A DNA stretch of 25,065 nt, taken from Streptosporangiaceae bacterium (GTDB taxonomy: Bacteria; Actinomycetota; Actinomycetes; Streptosporangiales; Streptosporangiaceae). The stretch spans positions 1 to 25,065 of the forward strand of contig JASHOI010000716.1 of NCBI GenBank assembly GCA_030041195.1. Direction: 5' to 3'. The stretch's first letter is position 1. The number at the start of each line of letters is the position of its first letter. A program made the position numbers and the translations under genes. The notes beneath the pieces are model-generated. The model did not search any database. It had not been told where the DNA came from and saw nothing but the letters and a program-made list of their open reading frames with translations. Shown one piece after another: positions 1-7,365 of the stretch.

Positions 1-61
1 GGCCAGCGGCGGCGCCGGGGGCGGGGCGCAGCGTGACCTGACCGCGCGCATCTGGTTCGCT

Positions 62-976
62 TTGTCCATGGCCGCAGCAGCACCTGACGATCCCGCCCAG
101 CCGCCGGAATGGTTCGTGACGGCGATCGGCACCCAGCCCAAGCAGGCCGCGGTCGACGTGGACGGGGCATCGATCGCCTACCGGGTGTACGGCGACCGCG
201 AGGATCGCGGGATCGTGCTCGTGCACGGGGGCGCGGCTCACGCCCGGTGGTGGGACCACATCGCCCCGCTGCTCGCCGCCGAGCACATGGTGGTCGCGGT
301 CGACCTTTCCGGGCACGGCGACAGCGGGCGGCGCGAGGCCTACAGCCTGGACGTGTGGGCGCAGGAGGTGCTCGCCGTCGCCGCGGACGCGGGGATCACC
401 GCACCGCCCACCGTGATCGGGCACAGCATGGGCGGGCTGGTCACGCTGCGCGCGGCGACCCTGCACGGCTCGCGGATGGCCGGCGCGGTGGCCGTGGACT
501 CGCCGGTGCGCGACATAACCCCGGAGGAGCGCGCGGCGCGCGACCGGCGCGCGTTCGGGCCGCTGCGGGTCTACCCGACGGCCGAGGCCGCCATCGCCAG
601 GTTCCACCCGATCCCGGACCAGCCCGCCCTGCCCTACATCGCGGCGCACGTGGCCGAGACGTCGATCCACGCGGTCAGCGGCGGGTGGAGCTGGAAGTTC
701 GACCCGCGCATCTTCGCCAGGCACCAGCTCACCCCGGCGCTGCTGACCCGGCTCGACTGCCGGGTGGCGCTGTTCCGCGCCGAGCACGGCATCGTGTCGC
801 CGCAGATGGGCGAGATGATGTACGACCGGCTCGGGCGGCTCGCCCCGCTGATCGAGATCCCGGCCGCCGCGCACCACATCATGCTCGACCAGCCCATCGC
901 GCTGGTCACCGGCATTCGCACGCTGCTGTCCGACTGGGACCACTCCACGCCCGCAGCGCCGGGCGGACCGGACTGA
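62..976 (+). CDS. alpha/beta hydrolase
   Basis: Alpha/beta-hydrolase fold protein of 304 residues, a usual length for the family, likely cytoplasmic since no signal peptide is visible. The oxyanion segment HGGAAH lies near residues 55-60, and the nucleophile elbow GHSMGG at 120-125 places the catalytic serine at 122. A histidine pair at 271-272 (AAHH) is the expected catalytic base. The acid is less clear: Asp146 after the strand AVAV or Glu241 are candidates. Substrate cannot be named; esterases, lactonases and C-C hydrolases share this pattern. The start is uncertain between TTG at 62 and ATG at 68, and neither has a clear Shine-Dalgarno sequence. It converges on the DUF3592 gene, 30 bases away. 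Confidence 0.85.
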   Translation: MSMAAAAPDDPAQPPEWFVTAIGTQPKQAAVDVDGASIAYRVYGDREDRGIVLVHGGAAHARWWDHIAPLLAAEHMVVAVDLSGHGDSGRREAYSLDVWAQEVLAVAADAGITAPPTVIGHSMGGLVTLRAATLHGSRMAGAVAVDSPVRDITPEERAARDRRAFGPLRVYPTAEAAIARFHPIPDQPALPYIAAHVAETSIHAVSGGWSWKFDPRIFARHQLTPALLTRLDCRVALFRAEHGIVSPQMGEMMYDRLGRLAPLIEIPAAAHHIMLDQPIALVTGIRTLLSDWDHSTPAAPGGPD

Positions 977-1006
977 CCCGGGCGGCCGCGGTCACCAACG
1001 GGCGCC

Positions 1007-1399
1007 TCAGTGGCCGAACGCCATGCCCATGCCGAAGACGATGAAAAACAGGCCCACGGCCAGGAACGCGAGGTCGCCGACCCGGCCGTCCCAGCCGTTG
1101 ACCAGGACGTCGGTCGGATCCGCCGGGTCATACCAGACGAGGATCTTCTGGCCGGCGGCCGGAGCGGCCGCCTTGCGGACCGGGTGGGGGCACAGCCGCT
1201 CGAGCACCCGCCCGTCCTCGAGCGGGTACTGGATCAGGTTGCGGCGCGGCGATCCTTCGTCCCTGGGGGCGGGCACGACCATCGCCCAGGCGGACCGCCC
1301 GGCGCGCCGCAGCCGGCGCACGCGGCTCCTGGCGGTCAGCCCGGCCAGCGCGGCCACGAAGCCGGCGAACGCGAAGCAGAGTCCGAGCACTATCGCCAT
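1007..1399 (-). CDS. DUF3592 domain membrane protein
   Basis: Small membrane protein of 130 residues. An N-terminal hydrophobic helix (about residues 2-22) and a C-terminal one (about 110-128) flank a soluble segment containing an arginine-rich stretch and a region like WYDPADPTDVLVNG. A short beta-rich module ending in such a YDP-x-xP motif between two membrane helices is the usual look of DUF3592 proteins, whose role is unknown. It is the last gene of a minus-strand operon: its ATG at 1399 overlaps the end of the upstream gene by 10 bases, so translation is probably coupled. The reading frame stays open further upstream, but that extension is an out-of-frame shadow of the neighbouring gene. 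Confidence 0.72.
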   Translation of the reverse strand: MAIVLGLCFAFAGFVAALAGLTARSRVRRLRRAGRSAWAMVVPAPRDEGSPRRNLIQYPLEDGRVLERLCPHPVRKAAAPAAGQKILVWYDPADPTDVLVNGWDGRVGDLAFLAVGLFFIVFGMGMAFGH

Positions 1400-1941
1400 C
1401 GCGCGGGCGGCCTTCCTCTCCCCCGGCCCTTGCTGGCCGATGGGCCGTCCGGCGGCGGCGCGCACGAGGGATCCTCGGCCACGAGGACTCCCCTGACCCG
1501 CTCCAGGCTCTGCCGCCTGCGGAACTCCACGCCGTCGCCGCGCCTGGCCGGCGAGACCGACGCGCGATCCGCGCACCACCGCGACAGCTGCGGCACGGAC
1601 CGCTGACCGGGGCCGTCGAGGCGTACCAGCAGCGTCGAGGCCCGCTCGGGATGAGCGGGCCACTCCACGAGCAGCAGCGCCAGCGACGGCTCGCCCGGCT
1701 GCGGAACGACCGAGCGCACGCGCAGCTCCGGCCAGTCGAGCGCGGAGACCGGCTCGGGCACGGCCACCTTCTCGGCCAGACCGAGCGCGTCCAGGTTGCC
1801 GACGTGCACCAGGCGCGCGGTCCAGAACAGCCCGGCCGCGATGAACAGCAGGGCTCCGCCCAAGCCGACGGCGGCTATCACGTATCGACAGTAAGCCCGC
1901 CGCGGTCCGGTACGCCAGCCCGCCCCGGGGCCTGGCGTCAC
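1390..1941 (-). CDS. hypothetical protein with one N-terminal membrane segment
   Basis: Unrecognised protein of 183 residues. A hydrophobic stretch at about residues 20-42 (VIAAVGLGGALLFIAAG) should anchor it in the membrane, with most of the chain outside if the basic N-terminus stays in. The rest is a beta-rich-looking region without a known motif, and the C-terminal 30 residues are rich in Arg, Pro and Gly. I chose the GTG at 1941 because it overlaps the stop of the protease gene as GTGA, a common coupling arrangement. The frame is open upstream, but that would run inside the protease. Its partners, a secreted protease and a DUF3592 protein, suggest a cell-envelope function; this is inference from position only. 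Confidence 0.6.
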   Translation of the reverse strand: MTPGPGAGWRTGPRRAYCRYVIAAVGLGGALLFIAAGLFWTARLVHVGNLDALGLAEKVAVPEPVSALDWPELRVRSVVPQPGEPSLALLLVEWPAHPERASTLLVRLDGPGQRSVPQLSRWCADRASVSPARRGDGVEFRRRQSLERVRGVLVAEDPSCAPPPDGPSASKGRGRGRPPARWR

Positions 1942-2801
1942 CCTGCCGAGGGCGCCCCTGCGGCGGCCGCTTCGCGGTACAGGCTCTGCACGTCCTGGCC
2001 CAGGTAGGAACTGTAGGAGACCGACGCGGTGTCGCCGCCCTCCTGGTAGCCACCGATCACGCCGACGATCGTGCCGGTCCGCGTCCGGCCGTCGAAGCGG
2101 GTCACCCACGGGCTGCCGCTGGTGCCGTCGGCGTACCCGGAGCACTGGAACCGCAGCTGCGTGACGCTCCATTCGCTGGTCCAGTTCAGGCACGTGATCG
2201 GGGCGCTGCCGCCGTCCGGGTAGCCGGTGACCCGGACCAGCTGCTGGTAGGGCGGGTCGATCTCCAGGCGGTTGGCGCCCAGTATGTCCTCGATGTTCCG
2301 GCCGTCATGCGGCTCGAGCACGACGAAGCCGACGTCCAGGCTCGGGTCGGAGTCCCGGCTCCACTGCGGCGCGACCAGCAGCCGCTTGGGCGTCCAGATG
2401 CCGAACGGTGCCTCGCCGTTGTGGTAGTCGGGGATGAACACGATGTCCTGGCGGTAGCCGCCGCCCTTGCCGCTGTTGATGCAGTGCGCCGCGGTGATCA
2501 GCAGGTCCCTGCCGGGGCTGGCCACCACGCTCGCGGTGCAGAAGTGGTCATCGTCGCCGTCCCGGATAAACAGCGCGCCGACGCGCAGCGCGAGCAGGGC
2601 GGGGCGGGAGCTCTCCGACTGCCCGGGCAGCGGCACCTCCCGGTGCCCGGGGAGCAGGAACGGCGTCGCGCCGAGCAGGCGGTCCCGGGTCCAGAAGCTG
2701 ATCGGGCCACGCCCCAACGGGCTCGCGTGGTGCACCATCGCCGCGCACCCGCCGGCCAGGACCAGGACGATCACGATCGCCAGCGCCCGTGCCGTCTTCA
2801 T
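1938..2801 (-). CDS. secreted trypsin-like serine protease, probable lipoprotein
   Basis: S1-family (chymotrypsin-fold) peptidase of 287 residues. The N-terminus MKTARALAIVIVLVLAGGC is a signal peptide ending in a lipobox-like AGGC, so the mature enzyme may be lipid-anchored at Cys19. The catalytic triad is visible: His106 in TAAHC, Asp156 in SLDVGF and Ser228 in GTSGSP. Cysteine pairs 88/107 and 204/220 could form disulfides, 88/107 being the usual histidine-loop bond. It has the V8/glutamyl-endopeptidase-like look of actinobacterial secreted proteases; specificity is not readable. It is the first gene of a three-gene minus-strand operon with overlapping ends, and is divergent from the universal stress protein across 144 bases. 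Confidence 0.88.
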   Translation of the reverse strand: MKTARALAIVIVLVLAGGCAAMVHHASPLGRGPISFWTRDRLLGATPFLLPGHREVPLPGQSESSRPALLALRVGALFIRDGDDDHFCTASVVASPGRDLLITAAHCINSGKGGGYRQDIVFIPDYHNGEAPFGIWTPKRLLVAPQWSRDSDPSLDVGFVVLEPHDGRNIEDILGANRLEIDPPYQQLVRVTGYPDGGSAPITCLNWTSEWSVTQLRFQCSGYADGTSGSPWVTRFDGRTRTGTIVGVIGGYQEGGDTASVSYSSYLGQDVQSLYREAAAAGAPSAG

Positions 2802-2860
2802 GCCGTCCAGCCTTCCCGGGGGCGGCCGGTTCTATCTCGAGCTGGTGCCGATACCCCAAG

Positions 2861-2894
2861 GGGCCTTGAGATCCGACGTTGGTACGGGTATGTC
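2861..2894 (+). promoter_or_regulatory. candidate promoter of the universal stress protein gene
   Basis: TTGAGA at 2866-2871 and TATGTC at 2889-2894 are separated by 17 bases, a plausible housekeeping-type -35/-10 pair about 50 bases upstream of the gene start. An imperfect match to half of the DosR/DevR dormancy box (9 of 13 specified bases) overlaps the -35 at 2861-2874. GCCGATA at 2847-2853 and TATCGGC at 2895-2901 form a flanking inverted repeat. Prediction by eye only. Confidence 0.35.
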
Positions 2895-2945
2895 TATCGG
2901 CGCAGGCTGCCCGCGGATGGCAGCTCCGGCGAGAGGAGCAGTGAC

Positions 2946-3383
2946 ATGCCTGGAATCGTGGTGGGCGTCGACGGGTCGGCAAGCTCTCAGGACGCGCTGC
3001 AGTGGGCGGTGAAGCACGCCGCGCTCGAGCACGCCGCGCTCACGGTCCTTGCCGTGCACGAGGTCGCGGCGAGCGCCTGGACGGGCAACCCGATCGTGTA
3101 CCCCGAGGACCGGCCCGCGGAGGAACGGGCGCAGCAGGCCGCCCAGGAAGCGGTGACGAAGGCCATCAGCCAGAACGGCGGCGCCGGCCCGGACTCGGTG
3201 ACCGTGCGCGGGGTCAGCGGCCAGGCCGCGCAGCTCCTCATCGAGGCGTCCGGCGACGCCGACCTGGTCGTCGTCGGCTCGCGCGGCGCCGGCGGCTTCG
3301 CCAACCTGCTGACCGGCTCGACGAGTTCCAAGGTCGTCAACCACGCGGCCTGCCCGGTCGTCGTTGTCCGTATCAAGAAGTAA
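2946..3383 (+). CDS. universal stress protein (UspA family)
   Basis: Single-domain universal stress protein of 145 residues, cytoplasmic, of the ATP-binding subtype. The first strand VVGVDGS with Asp9 and the phosphate-binding pattern G-x2-G-x9-G-S (Gly111, Gly114, Gly124, Ser125) are intact, which in characterised relatives means nucleotide binding. AGGAG at 2934-2938 sits 7 bases before the ATG and fixes the start. It is monocistronic, with a candidate promoter upstream and a strong hairpin terminator just downstream. In mycobacteria such proteins often belong to the hypoxia/dormancy regulon; whether that holds here depends on a weak DosR-like box. Family call is secure, physiological trigger unknown. 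Confidence 0.93.
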   Translation: MPGIVVGVDGSASSQDALQWAVKHAALEHAALTVLAVHEVAASAWTGNPIVYPEDRPAEERAQQAAQEAVTKAISQNGGAGPDSVTVRGVSGQAAQLLIEASGDADLVVVGSRGAGGFANLLTGSTSSKVVNHAACPVVVVRIKK

Positions 3384-3400
3384 CCAGCCGTAACGCGATG

Positions 3401-3427
3401 CCCCGCCGGCTCACGCAGCCGGCGGGG
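3401..3427. terminator. bidirectional hairpin terminator between convergent genes
   Basis: A perfect 11-bp stem (CCCCGCCGGCT / AGCCGGCGGGG) closes a 5-base loop, 18 bases after the universal stress protein stop and 15 bases from the end of the convergent acetyltransferase gene. No T tract follows, which is common for actinobacterial terminators. Confidence 0.75.
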
Positions 3428-3442
3428 GGCCGCGTCGCGGGG

Positions 3443-4000
3443 TCAAGCCCGCTGCGACCGCCATTCGTCCTCGAGCATCGCGTACACGACCTCGTCGCAC
3501 CACTCGCCCTTGACGATCTCGTTTTGCACGAAGTGGGCTTCGCGCCGCATGCCGAGCCGCTCGAGCACCCTGGCCGATGCCGTGTTGCGCGCGTCGATGC
3601 GGCCGATGATGCGGTGCAGGCGGTAGTCCTCGAAGCCGAGTTGCAGCAGCATCCTCGCGGCCTCCGTGGCGTAGCCCCGGCCGCCGTAGTCGGGGTGGAA
3701 CAGGTAGCCGATCTCACCCTGCCGGTGCTCCTTGCTGCGCAGGAACAGCACCACGTCCCCGATCAGCACACCAGAGTCCGGTAGTACGACGGCCAGGTCC
3801 ACGGCGTCCCGTTCGGGCCCGTCTGCCTGGATCCGCTGCTCGAGAACGTCGCGGACCTGGTCGCGGTCCCGGACGTCGTACAGCAGGTAACGGGTCACCT
3901 CGGGCCGGGACTGGATGTCGTACAGCGCGTCAAGGTCGTCGATCAGGTACGGGCGGAGGATGAGCCGCGCGGTCCTGAGCGAAAAGCCGGGCTTACCCAC
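3443..4000 (-). CDS. GNAT-family N-acetyltransferase (RimJ/RimL type)
   Basis: Acetyl-CoA-dependent N-acyltransferase of 185 residues. The RimJ/RimL pattern is complete: N-terminal TARLILRPY, the central EIGYLFHPDYGGRGYATEA segment around residues 115-135 containing the acetyl-CoA pyrophosphate loop (GGRGYA), and the late NTASARVLERLGMRREA motif. Substrate may be a protein N-terminus, an amino acid or an antibiotic amine; it cannot be told from sequence. The GTG start at 4000 lies 12 bases after the VOC gene on the same strand, so the two are probably co-transcribed. A hairpin terminator follows its end. Confidence 0.9.
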   Translation of the reverse strand: MGKPGFSLRTARLILRPYLIDDLDALYDIQSRPEVTRYLLYDVRDRDQVRDVLEQRIQADGPERDAVDLAVVLPDSGVLIGDVVLFLRSKEHRQGEIGYLFHPDYGGRGYATEAARMLLQLGFEDYRLHRIIGRIDARNTASARVLERLGMRREAHFVQNEIVKGEWCDEVVYAMLEDEWRSQRA

Positions 4001-4012
4001 CGGGCAATCGTG

Positions 4013-4366
4013 TCATACGTCCACCGGGCCCGGTTCGACGCAGAACTCGTTGCCCTCCGGGTCCTGCATCACCGTGTGGTCCGGGTAACGGCGCTGCGTG
4101 CTGGCGCCGAGCCGCTCCAGCCTGGCCACCTCGTCCGCGACCGCGCCGGGCGCGCGCAGGTCGAAGTGCAGCCGGTTCTTGGCGGTCTTGCCCTCCGGCA
4201 CCCGGCTGAACCAGACGTTCGGCCCGCCCCAGCCGGCCGCTTCGACAAAGGCCTTGTCGGTGGTTGAGTCCTCGTCCACGTCCGACCCGAACACGGCCGC
4301 CCAGAACCTGGCCAGCGCGAGGGCGTCACCGGCATCGAACGTGACGGACTTGATGACACTCGCCAT
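4013..4366 (-). CDS. VOC-family glyoxalase-like protein
   Basis: Small vicinal-oxygen-chelate fold protein of 117 residues, of the actinobacterial glyoxalase-like type. Typical features are the N-terminal strand SVTFDAGDALALARFWAAV, the central NRLHFDLR strand and the C-terminal MQDPEGNEFCVEP strand. The classical first metal ligand of glyoxalase I is not at its usual place, so this may be a binding or resistance protein rather than a metalloenzyme. It lies 12 bases upstream of the GNAT gene in one transcription unit and is divergent from the methyltransferase gene. Function unknown. Confidence 0.85.
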   Translation of the reverse strand: MASVIKSVTFDAGDALALARFWAAVFGSDVDEDSTTDKAFVEAAGWGGPNVWFSRVPEGKTAKNRLHFDLRAPGAVADEVARLERLGASTQRRYPDHTVMQDPEGNEFCVEPGPVDV

Positions 4367-4462
4367 GCCGCGACGGTACCCGGCTGCAACGCGGCGGCGA
4401 GCGGCCCCTTACCATCCGATAGTGGGGCGGATACCGCGGTCAGGGCCACGGGGTGACGGGAA

Positions 4463-5269
4463 ATGGCGGCTGAAGGCGCTTCCGGGTACGGGCTGGACAA
4501 CGCCTGGCACAACGCGCTGGCGCGGCTGCGGTCGCTGGAGCAATGGCTGGATCCGGCGACGACCAGGCACCTGCGCGCCCGGGGCGTCGGCGCCGGGTGG
4601 CGGTGCCTCGAGGTCGGCGGCGGGGCCGGGTCGGTCGCCCGGTGGCTGTGCGGCCAGGTGTGCCCGGGCGGCGAGGTCGTCGCCACCGACATCGACACCA
4701 GGTTCCTGGAGACGCTGAACGAGGCCAACCTGAGGGTGCTGCGGCACGACATCACCGCGGACAACCTCCCGGCCGGCTCGTTCGACCTGGTGCACTGCCG
4801 CCTGGTCCTGGCGCACCTGCCGGACCGGCAGGCGGTCTTATCGAAGCTCGCCGCCGCGCTCAGGCCCGGCGGCCAGCTGGTGGCCGAGGAGATGGACTTC
4901 GTGTCGGTGACCGCCGATGAAGACCAGCCCGGCGGCCGGGCCTTCAACGCCGCCGTCGCCAGCTCCAACGACGTGCTGCGGGCCCGGGGCTTCGACCCGG
5001 ACTACGGCCGGATGCTGCTGGCGGACTTCCGCGCGGCCGGGCTGGCGGACATCGAGACCGAGGGCCACGTCCGGCTCTGGGCGGGCGGCTCGCCGGGTGC
5101 GGCGGCCTGGCGGCTGACGTTGGAGCAGTTGCGCGGTGACATGGCCGCGCTCGGCCTCGACCACGCCACGATCGCCGCCGCGATCGGGGCCTGCGAGGAT
5201 CGCGACTTCACGTTCCTGTCGCAGGCGACGATGACCGCCTGGGGCCAGCGCCGCCAGGCGTGCGAGTAG
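4463..5269 (+). CDS. class I SAM-dependent methyltransferase
   Basis: Rossmann-fold methyltransferase of 268 residues. Motif I is LEVGGGAGS at residues 49-57, followed by the acidic ribose-binding strand end VATDID at 73-78, motif HDITADNLP near 95-102 and FDLVHCRLVLAHLPD at 107-121. This arrangement is that of small-molecule or lipid methyltransferases of the Methyltransf_11/25 type; the acceptor is not deducible. The ATG at 4463 follows a weak GACGGG. The stop is 22 bases before the hemerythrin gene, so the two may share a transcript. Confidence 0.9.
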   Translation: MAAEGASGYGLDNAWHNALARLRSLEQWLDPATTRHLRARGVGAGWRCLEVGGGAGSVARWLCGQVCPGGEVVATDIDTRFLETLNEANLRVLRHDITADNLPAGSFDLVHCRLVLAHLPDRQAVLSKLAAALRPGGQLVAEEMDFVSVTADEDQPGGRAFNAAVASSNDVLRARGFDPDYGRMLLADFRAAGLADIETEGHVRLWAGGSPGAAAWRLTLEQLRGDMAALGLDHATIAAAIGACEDRDFTFLSQATMTAWGQRRQACE

Positions 5270-5291
5270 GCTCGCGGCGACGGGAGGCACC

Positions 5292-5855
5292 GTGGACATC
5301 ACCCAGCTGATCCTCGACGACCACCACGAGCAGCGCCGGCTCTTCGCGATGCTCGAGCAGATCGACCCCGCGGACACCGGCACGCTGAGCGTCCTCTGGT
5401 CCCGTCTCGCGGCGTTCCTCGAGCTGCACGCCGCCGCCGAGGAAGCGATCTTCTACCCCGAACTGCTCAAGGTGGACAAGCTCGCCGGGCGTCTGGGCAG
5501 CGGGGAAGAGGAGACGCTGGACGCCATTCACGACCACAACGACATCCGGGACGCCATCGCCGCTGTCGGCCCGCACGATGTGGGCAGCAGCGGCTGGTTC
5601 GCCGCGGTGGCCACGGCGAACCAGGCCAACGGCGACCACATGGCCGAGGAGGAACGGGAGGGCCTGACCGACTTCCGCAGGTTCGCCAGCCTGCAGTTGC
5701 GTCACGACCTCGCGGTCGGGTTCGCGGCCTACGAGGCGCGGCACTACCAGGGCGTCGAGCCCGTGGACAAGGACCCGGCCGCGTACGTGCGCCAGGCAGA
5801 GCGGGCGATCACCGGTTCCGGCTCGCTCGGCATCGGCAGCCTCAAGGGCCTGTGA
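5292..5855 (+). CDS. hemerythrin-like HHE domain protein
   Basis: Four-helix-bundle di-iron protein of 187 residues. Likely iron ligands are all visible: His11/12 in LDDHHEQR, His46 and Glu50 in HAAAEE, His80/82 in IHDHND, and His116 and Glu120 in HMAEEE. That H...HxxxE...H...HxxxE order is the full hemerythrin set, so it should bind O2, NO or peroxide-type ligands at a di-iron site. The last 40 residues form an extension with no motif. GGGAGG ends 5 bases before the GTG start. The gene is followed after 18 bases by a 75-codon gene and preceded closely by the methyltransferase. Confidence 0.9.
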   Translation: MDITQLILDDHHEQRRLFAMLEQIDPADTGTLSVLWSRLAAFLELHAAAEEAIFYPELLKVDKLAGRLGSGEEETLDAIHDHNDIRDAIAAVGPHDVGSSGWFAAVATANQANGDHMAEEEREGLTDFRRFASLQLRHDLAVGFAAYEARHYQGVEPVDKDPAAYVRQAERAITGSGSLGIGSLKGL

Positions 5856-5873
5856 CCACACAGAGGGGAAGCA

Positions 5874-6101
5874 ATGGATCTGGAAGAAGTCCTGGACAAG
5901 GTCGCGGAGCTGAGCCGGGAAGAGCTGCGGATCGTGCGCAAGCGGAGCGAGGAGCGTACGGCCGCCCGCGACCATGGCCATGATTTCCACGAGATGGAGC
6001 AGGCCGCCGACCGGCTGGACCACTACGCGCACCTGCTCCGCAGGCTGCACGACAACGAGCTCGGCCAGAACTGGCGGCACGAGAGCCGCAGCGACGAGTG
6101 A
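5874..6101 (+). CDS. small charged helical protein next to hemerythrin
   Basis: Unrecognised 75-residue protein, almost entirely helical in appearance and rich in Glu, Arg, His and Asp. Residues 1-30 look like an amphipathic helix; residues 33-68 carry six histidines with acidic residues (DHGHDFHEMEQ). It has no signal peptide or membrane segment. GAGGGGAAGC places a good ribosome site before the ATG. It directly follows the hemerythrin gene (18 bases), so a joint role, for example as partner or iron donor, is possible but unproven. Confidence 0.7.
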   Translation: MDLEEVLDKVAELSREELRIVRKRSEERTAARDHGHDFHEMEQAADRLDHYAHLLRRLHDNELGQNWRHESRSDE

Positions 6102-6110
6102 TGTTGGACT

Positions 6111-6167
6111 TTCATGATCTGGGTCGATAACGACCAAATACGCGGCGTTTGCCACCCAGATCATGAA
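6111..6167. repeat. 14-bp perfect inverted repeat between convergent genes
   Basis: TTCATGATCTGGGT at 6111-6124 is repeated inverted as ACCCAGATCATGAA at 6154-6167, with a 29-base loop that can itself pair in part (CAAA..TTTG and CGC..GCG). It is AT-richer than its surroundings and lies between the stop of the small charged protein and the stop of the convergent DUF2090 gene. It can act as a two-way terminator, or it may be a copy of a dispersed palindromic repeat. Confidence 0.6.
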
Positions 6168-6176
6168 CAGCGAGCG

Positions 6177-7295
6177 TCAGTCGGCTTCGGTGCGCAGCGC
6201 GTCGACCTCGGCGAGCAGCGACTGGACCATCCAGGCCGGAAGGCGGCTGCCGCGGGGATCGGTGCCCGCGACCGCCCGGCGGATGATGGCCTCGCGGTCC
6301 GGGGTCAGCCGCGGGTGGACGAGCGTGAACGGCTCGCCGCGCACTTCCCCGCTGGCGGGGGCTTTGTCCGCCTGCAGGTAGCGACGGATGAAGCCGCCGT
6401 AACGCTCGGAGATCTCGGTCTCGGTGCTGTCCCGGTCTGACCGGCCCGCCAGGAAGTCCGCGAGCGGCTCGTCCCAGATGCTGCGCCCGATCGCGAAGCC
6501 GACGTAGCCCTCCAACGGCGCGGCGACATCGAGCCAGTGGTTGACCTGCCGCTCCGGTGCGTTCCGGCCGAGCACGATGCAGGACGCGTCCGGGTCCGCC
6601 GAGTGCTTGACGGTGTCGAGGACCAGCTGCGCGCCCTCGATGGTCTCGTAGCCCTCGAGCTTCCAGATGCGCGGGCGGACGCCGGCCTCGGTCATCGTCG
6701 TGATCACCTTCGCGGTGAGCCCGGGGCGCTCGCGCTCGTCGAACAGGGCCTGGTCCTCGTGCGCGGCGAGCTGCTCGCGGGTCGGCGGGACCAGAAGCTC
6801 GAGCAGCCAGTGGCGCCGGTGCGAGGCGGCCCAGTCGTCCAGGCGCCGCAGCCCGGCGAGCTGATCCTGCTGCAGCTCGGCCGGGTCGGCGGGGTTGAAC
6901 CGCACCAGGACCTTGATCCAGTCCGGGTCGAATTCCTCGATGTGGCTTCCGAAGTCGTCGCCGTACTCGAAGCGGAACCGGTCGGACCCGCTGACCTCGG
7001 CGGGCATCGCGAGCACGAACCCGGCCGCCTTGGCCTGGCGGGCCACGTCGGCGCCGAGCTGCTCGTCCACGAGGATCCCGAGCTGCCCGCCGCCGAGGTC
7101 GGTGCCCACGAGCCGCTGAGCGGCCTCAAAGATCATTGACTTGGCGCTGCGCATGCCCGCGAGCTGCTCGTCGGTCGCGGTGCCCTGCACCCCGAACAGC
7201 GTCTTCCCGAATGAGTCACGGTGGTCCATGGCCAGGATGAACAGCGGCTGCGCCGCGGACGGCGGGCCGGCGTGCGCCGACGTGGATTCGGTCAT
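6177..7295 (-). CDS. DUF2090 / IolC C-terminal-like aldolase
   Basis: Stand-alone protein of 372 residues related to the C-terminal aldolase-like (DUF2090) domain of IolC-type enzymes. The family signature LAMDHRDSFGKTLFG is at about residues 21-35; WIKVLVRFNPAD, RIWKLEGYET and GFAIGRSIWDEP follow in order, consistent with a TIM-barrel class I-like aldolase. In inositol breakdown the related domain cleaves 2-deoxy-5-keto-gluconate 6-phosphate, but no inositol genes are nearby, so the substrate is uncertain. AGGAG lies 4 bases before the ATG. It follows the DUF1707 gene on the same strand after 61 bases. Confidence 0.82.
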   Translation of the reverse strand: MTESTSAHAGPPSAAQPLFILAMDHRDSFGKTLFGVQGTATDEQLAGMRSAKSMIFEAAQRLVGTDLGGGQLGILVDEQLGADVARQAKAAGFVLAMPAEVSGSDRFRFEYGDDFGSHIEEFDPDWIKVLVRFNPADPAELQQDQLAGLRRLDDWAASHRRHWLLELLVPPTREQLAAHEDQALFDERERPGLTAKVITTMTEAGVRPRIWKLEGYETIEGAQLVLDTVKHSADPDASCIVLGRNAPERQVNHWLDVAAPLEGYVGFAIGRSIWDEPLADFLAGRSDRDSTETEISERYGGFIRRYLQADKAPASGEVRGEPFTLVHPRLTPDREAIIRRAVAGTDPRGSRLPAWMVQSLLAEVDALRTEAD

Positions 7296-7315
7296 GGCTC
7301 CTGCCTTCCTTAACC

Positions 7316-7365
7316 GGACGTGCGGGAAACATCACGCGCGGGACGTGCGGGAAACATCACGCGCG
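7316..7365. repeat. exact 25-bp tandem duplication
   Basis: Two head-to-tail copies (7316-7340 and 7341-7365) of a 25-base unit containing GTGCGGGAAACATCACGC. The second copy supplies the stop codon and last codons of the DUF1707 gene; the first lies in the gap before the DUF2090 gene. It looks like a recent slippage duplication. Confidence 0.85.

Noticed and set aside
1..36. Possible C-terminal end of an upstream plus-strand gene (stop at 34-36)
   Set aside because: Only 11 mostly arginine codons can be read, far too little to support a gene.
4414..4432. ATCCG/CGGAT inverted repeat between the VOC and methyltransferase genes
   Set aside because: Five-base arms are expected by chance in this composition and no regulator is adjacent.
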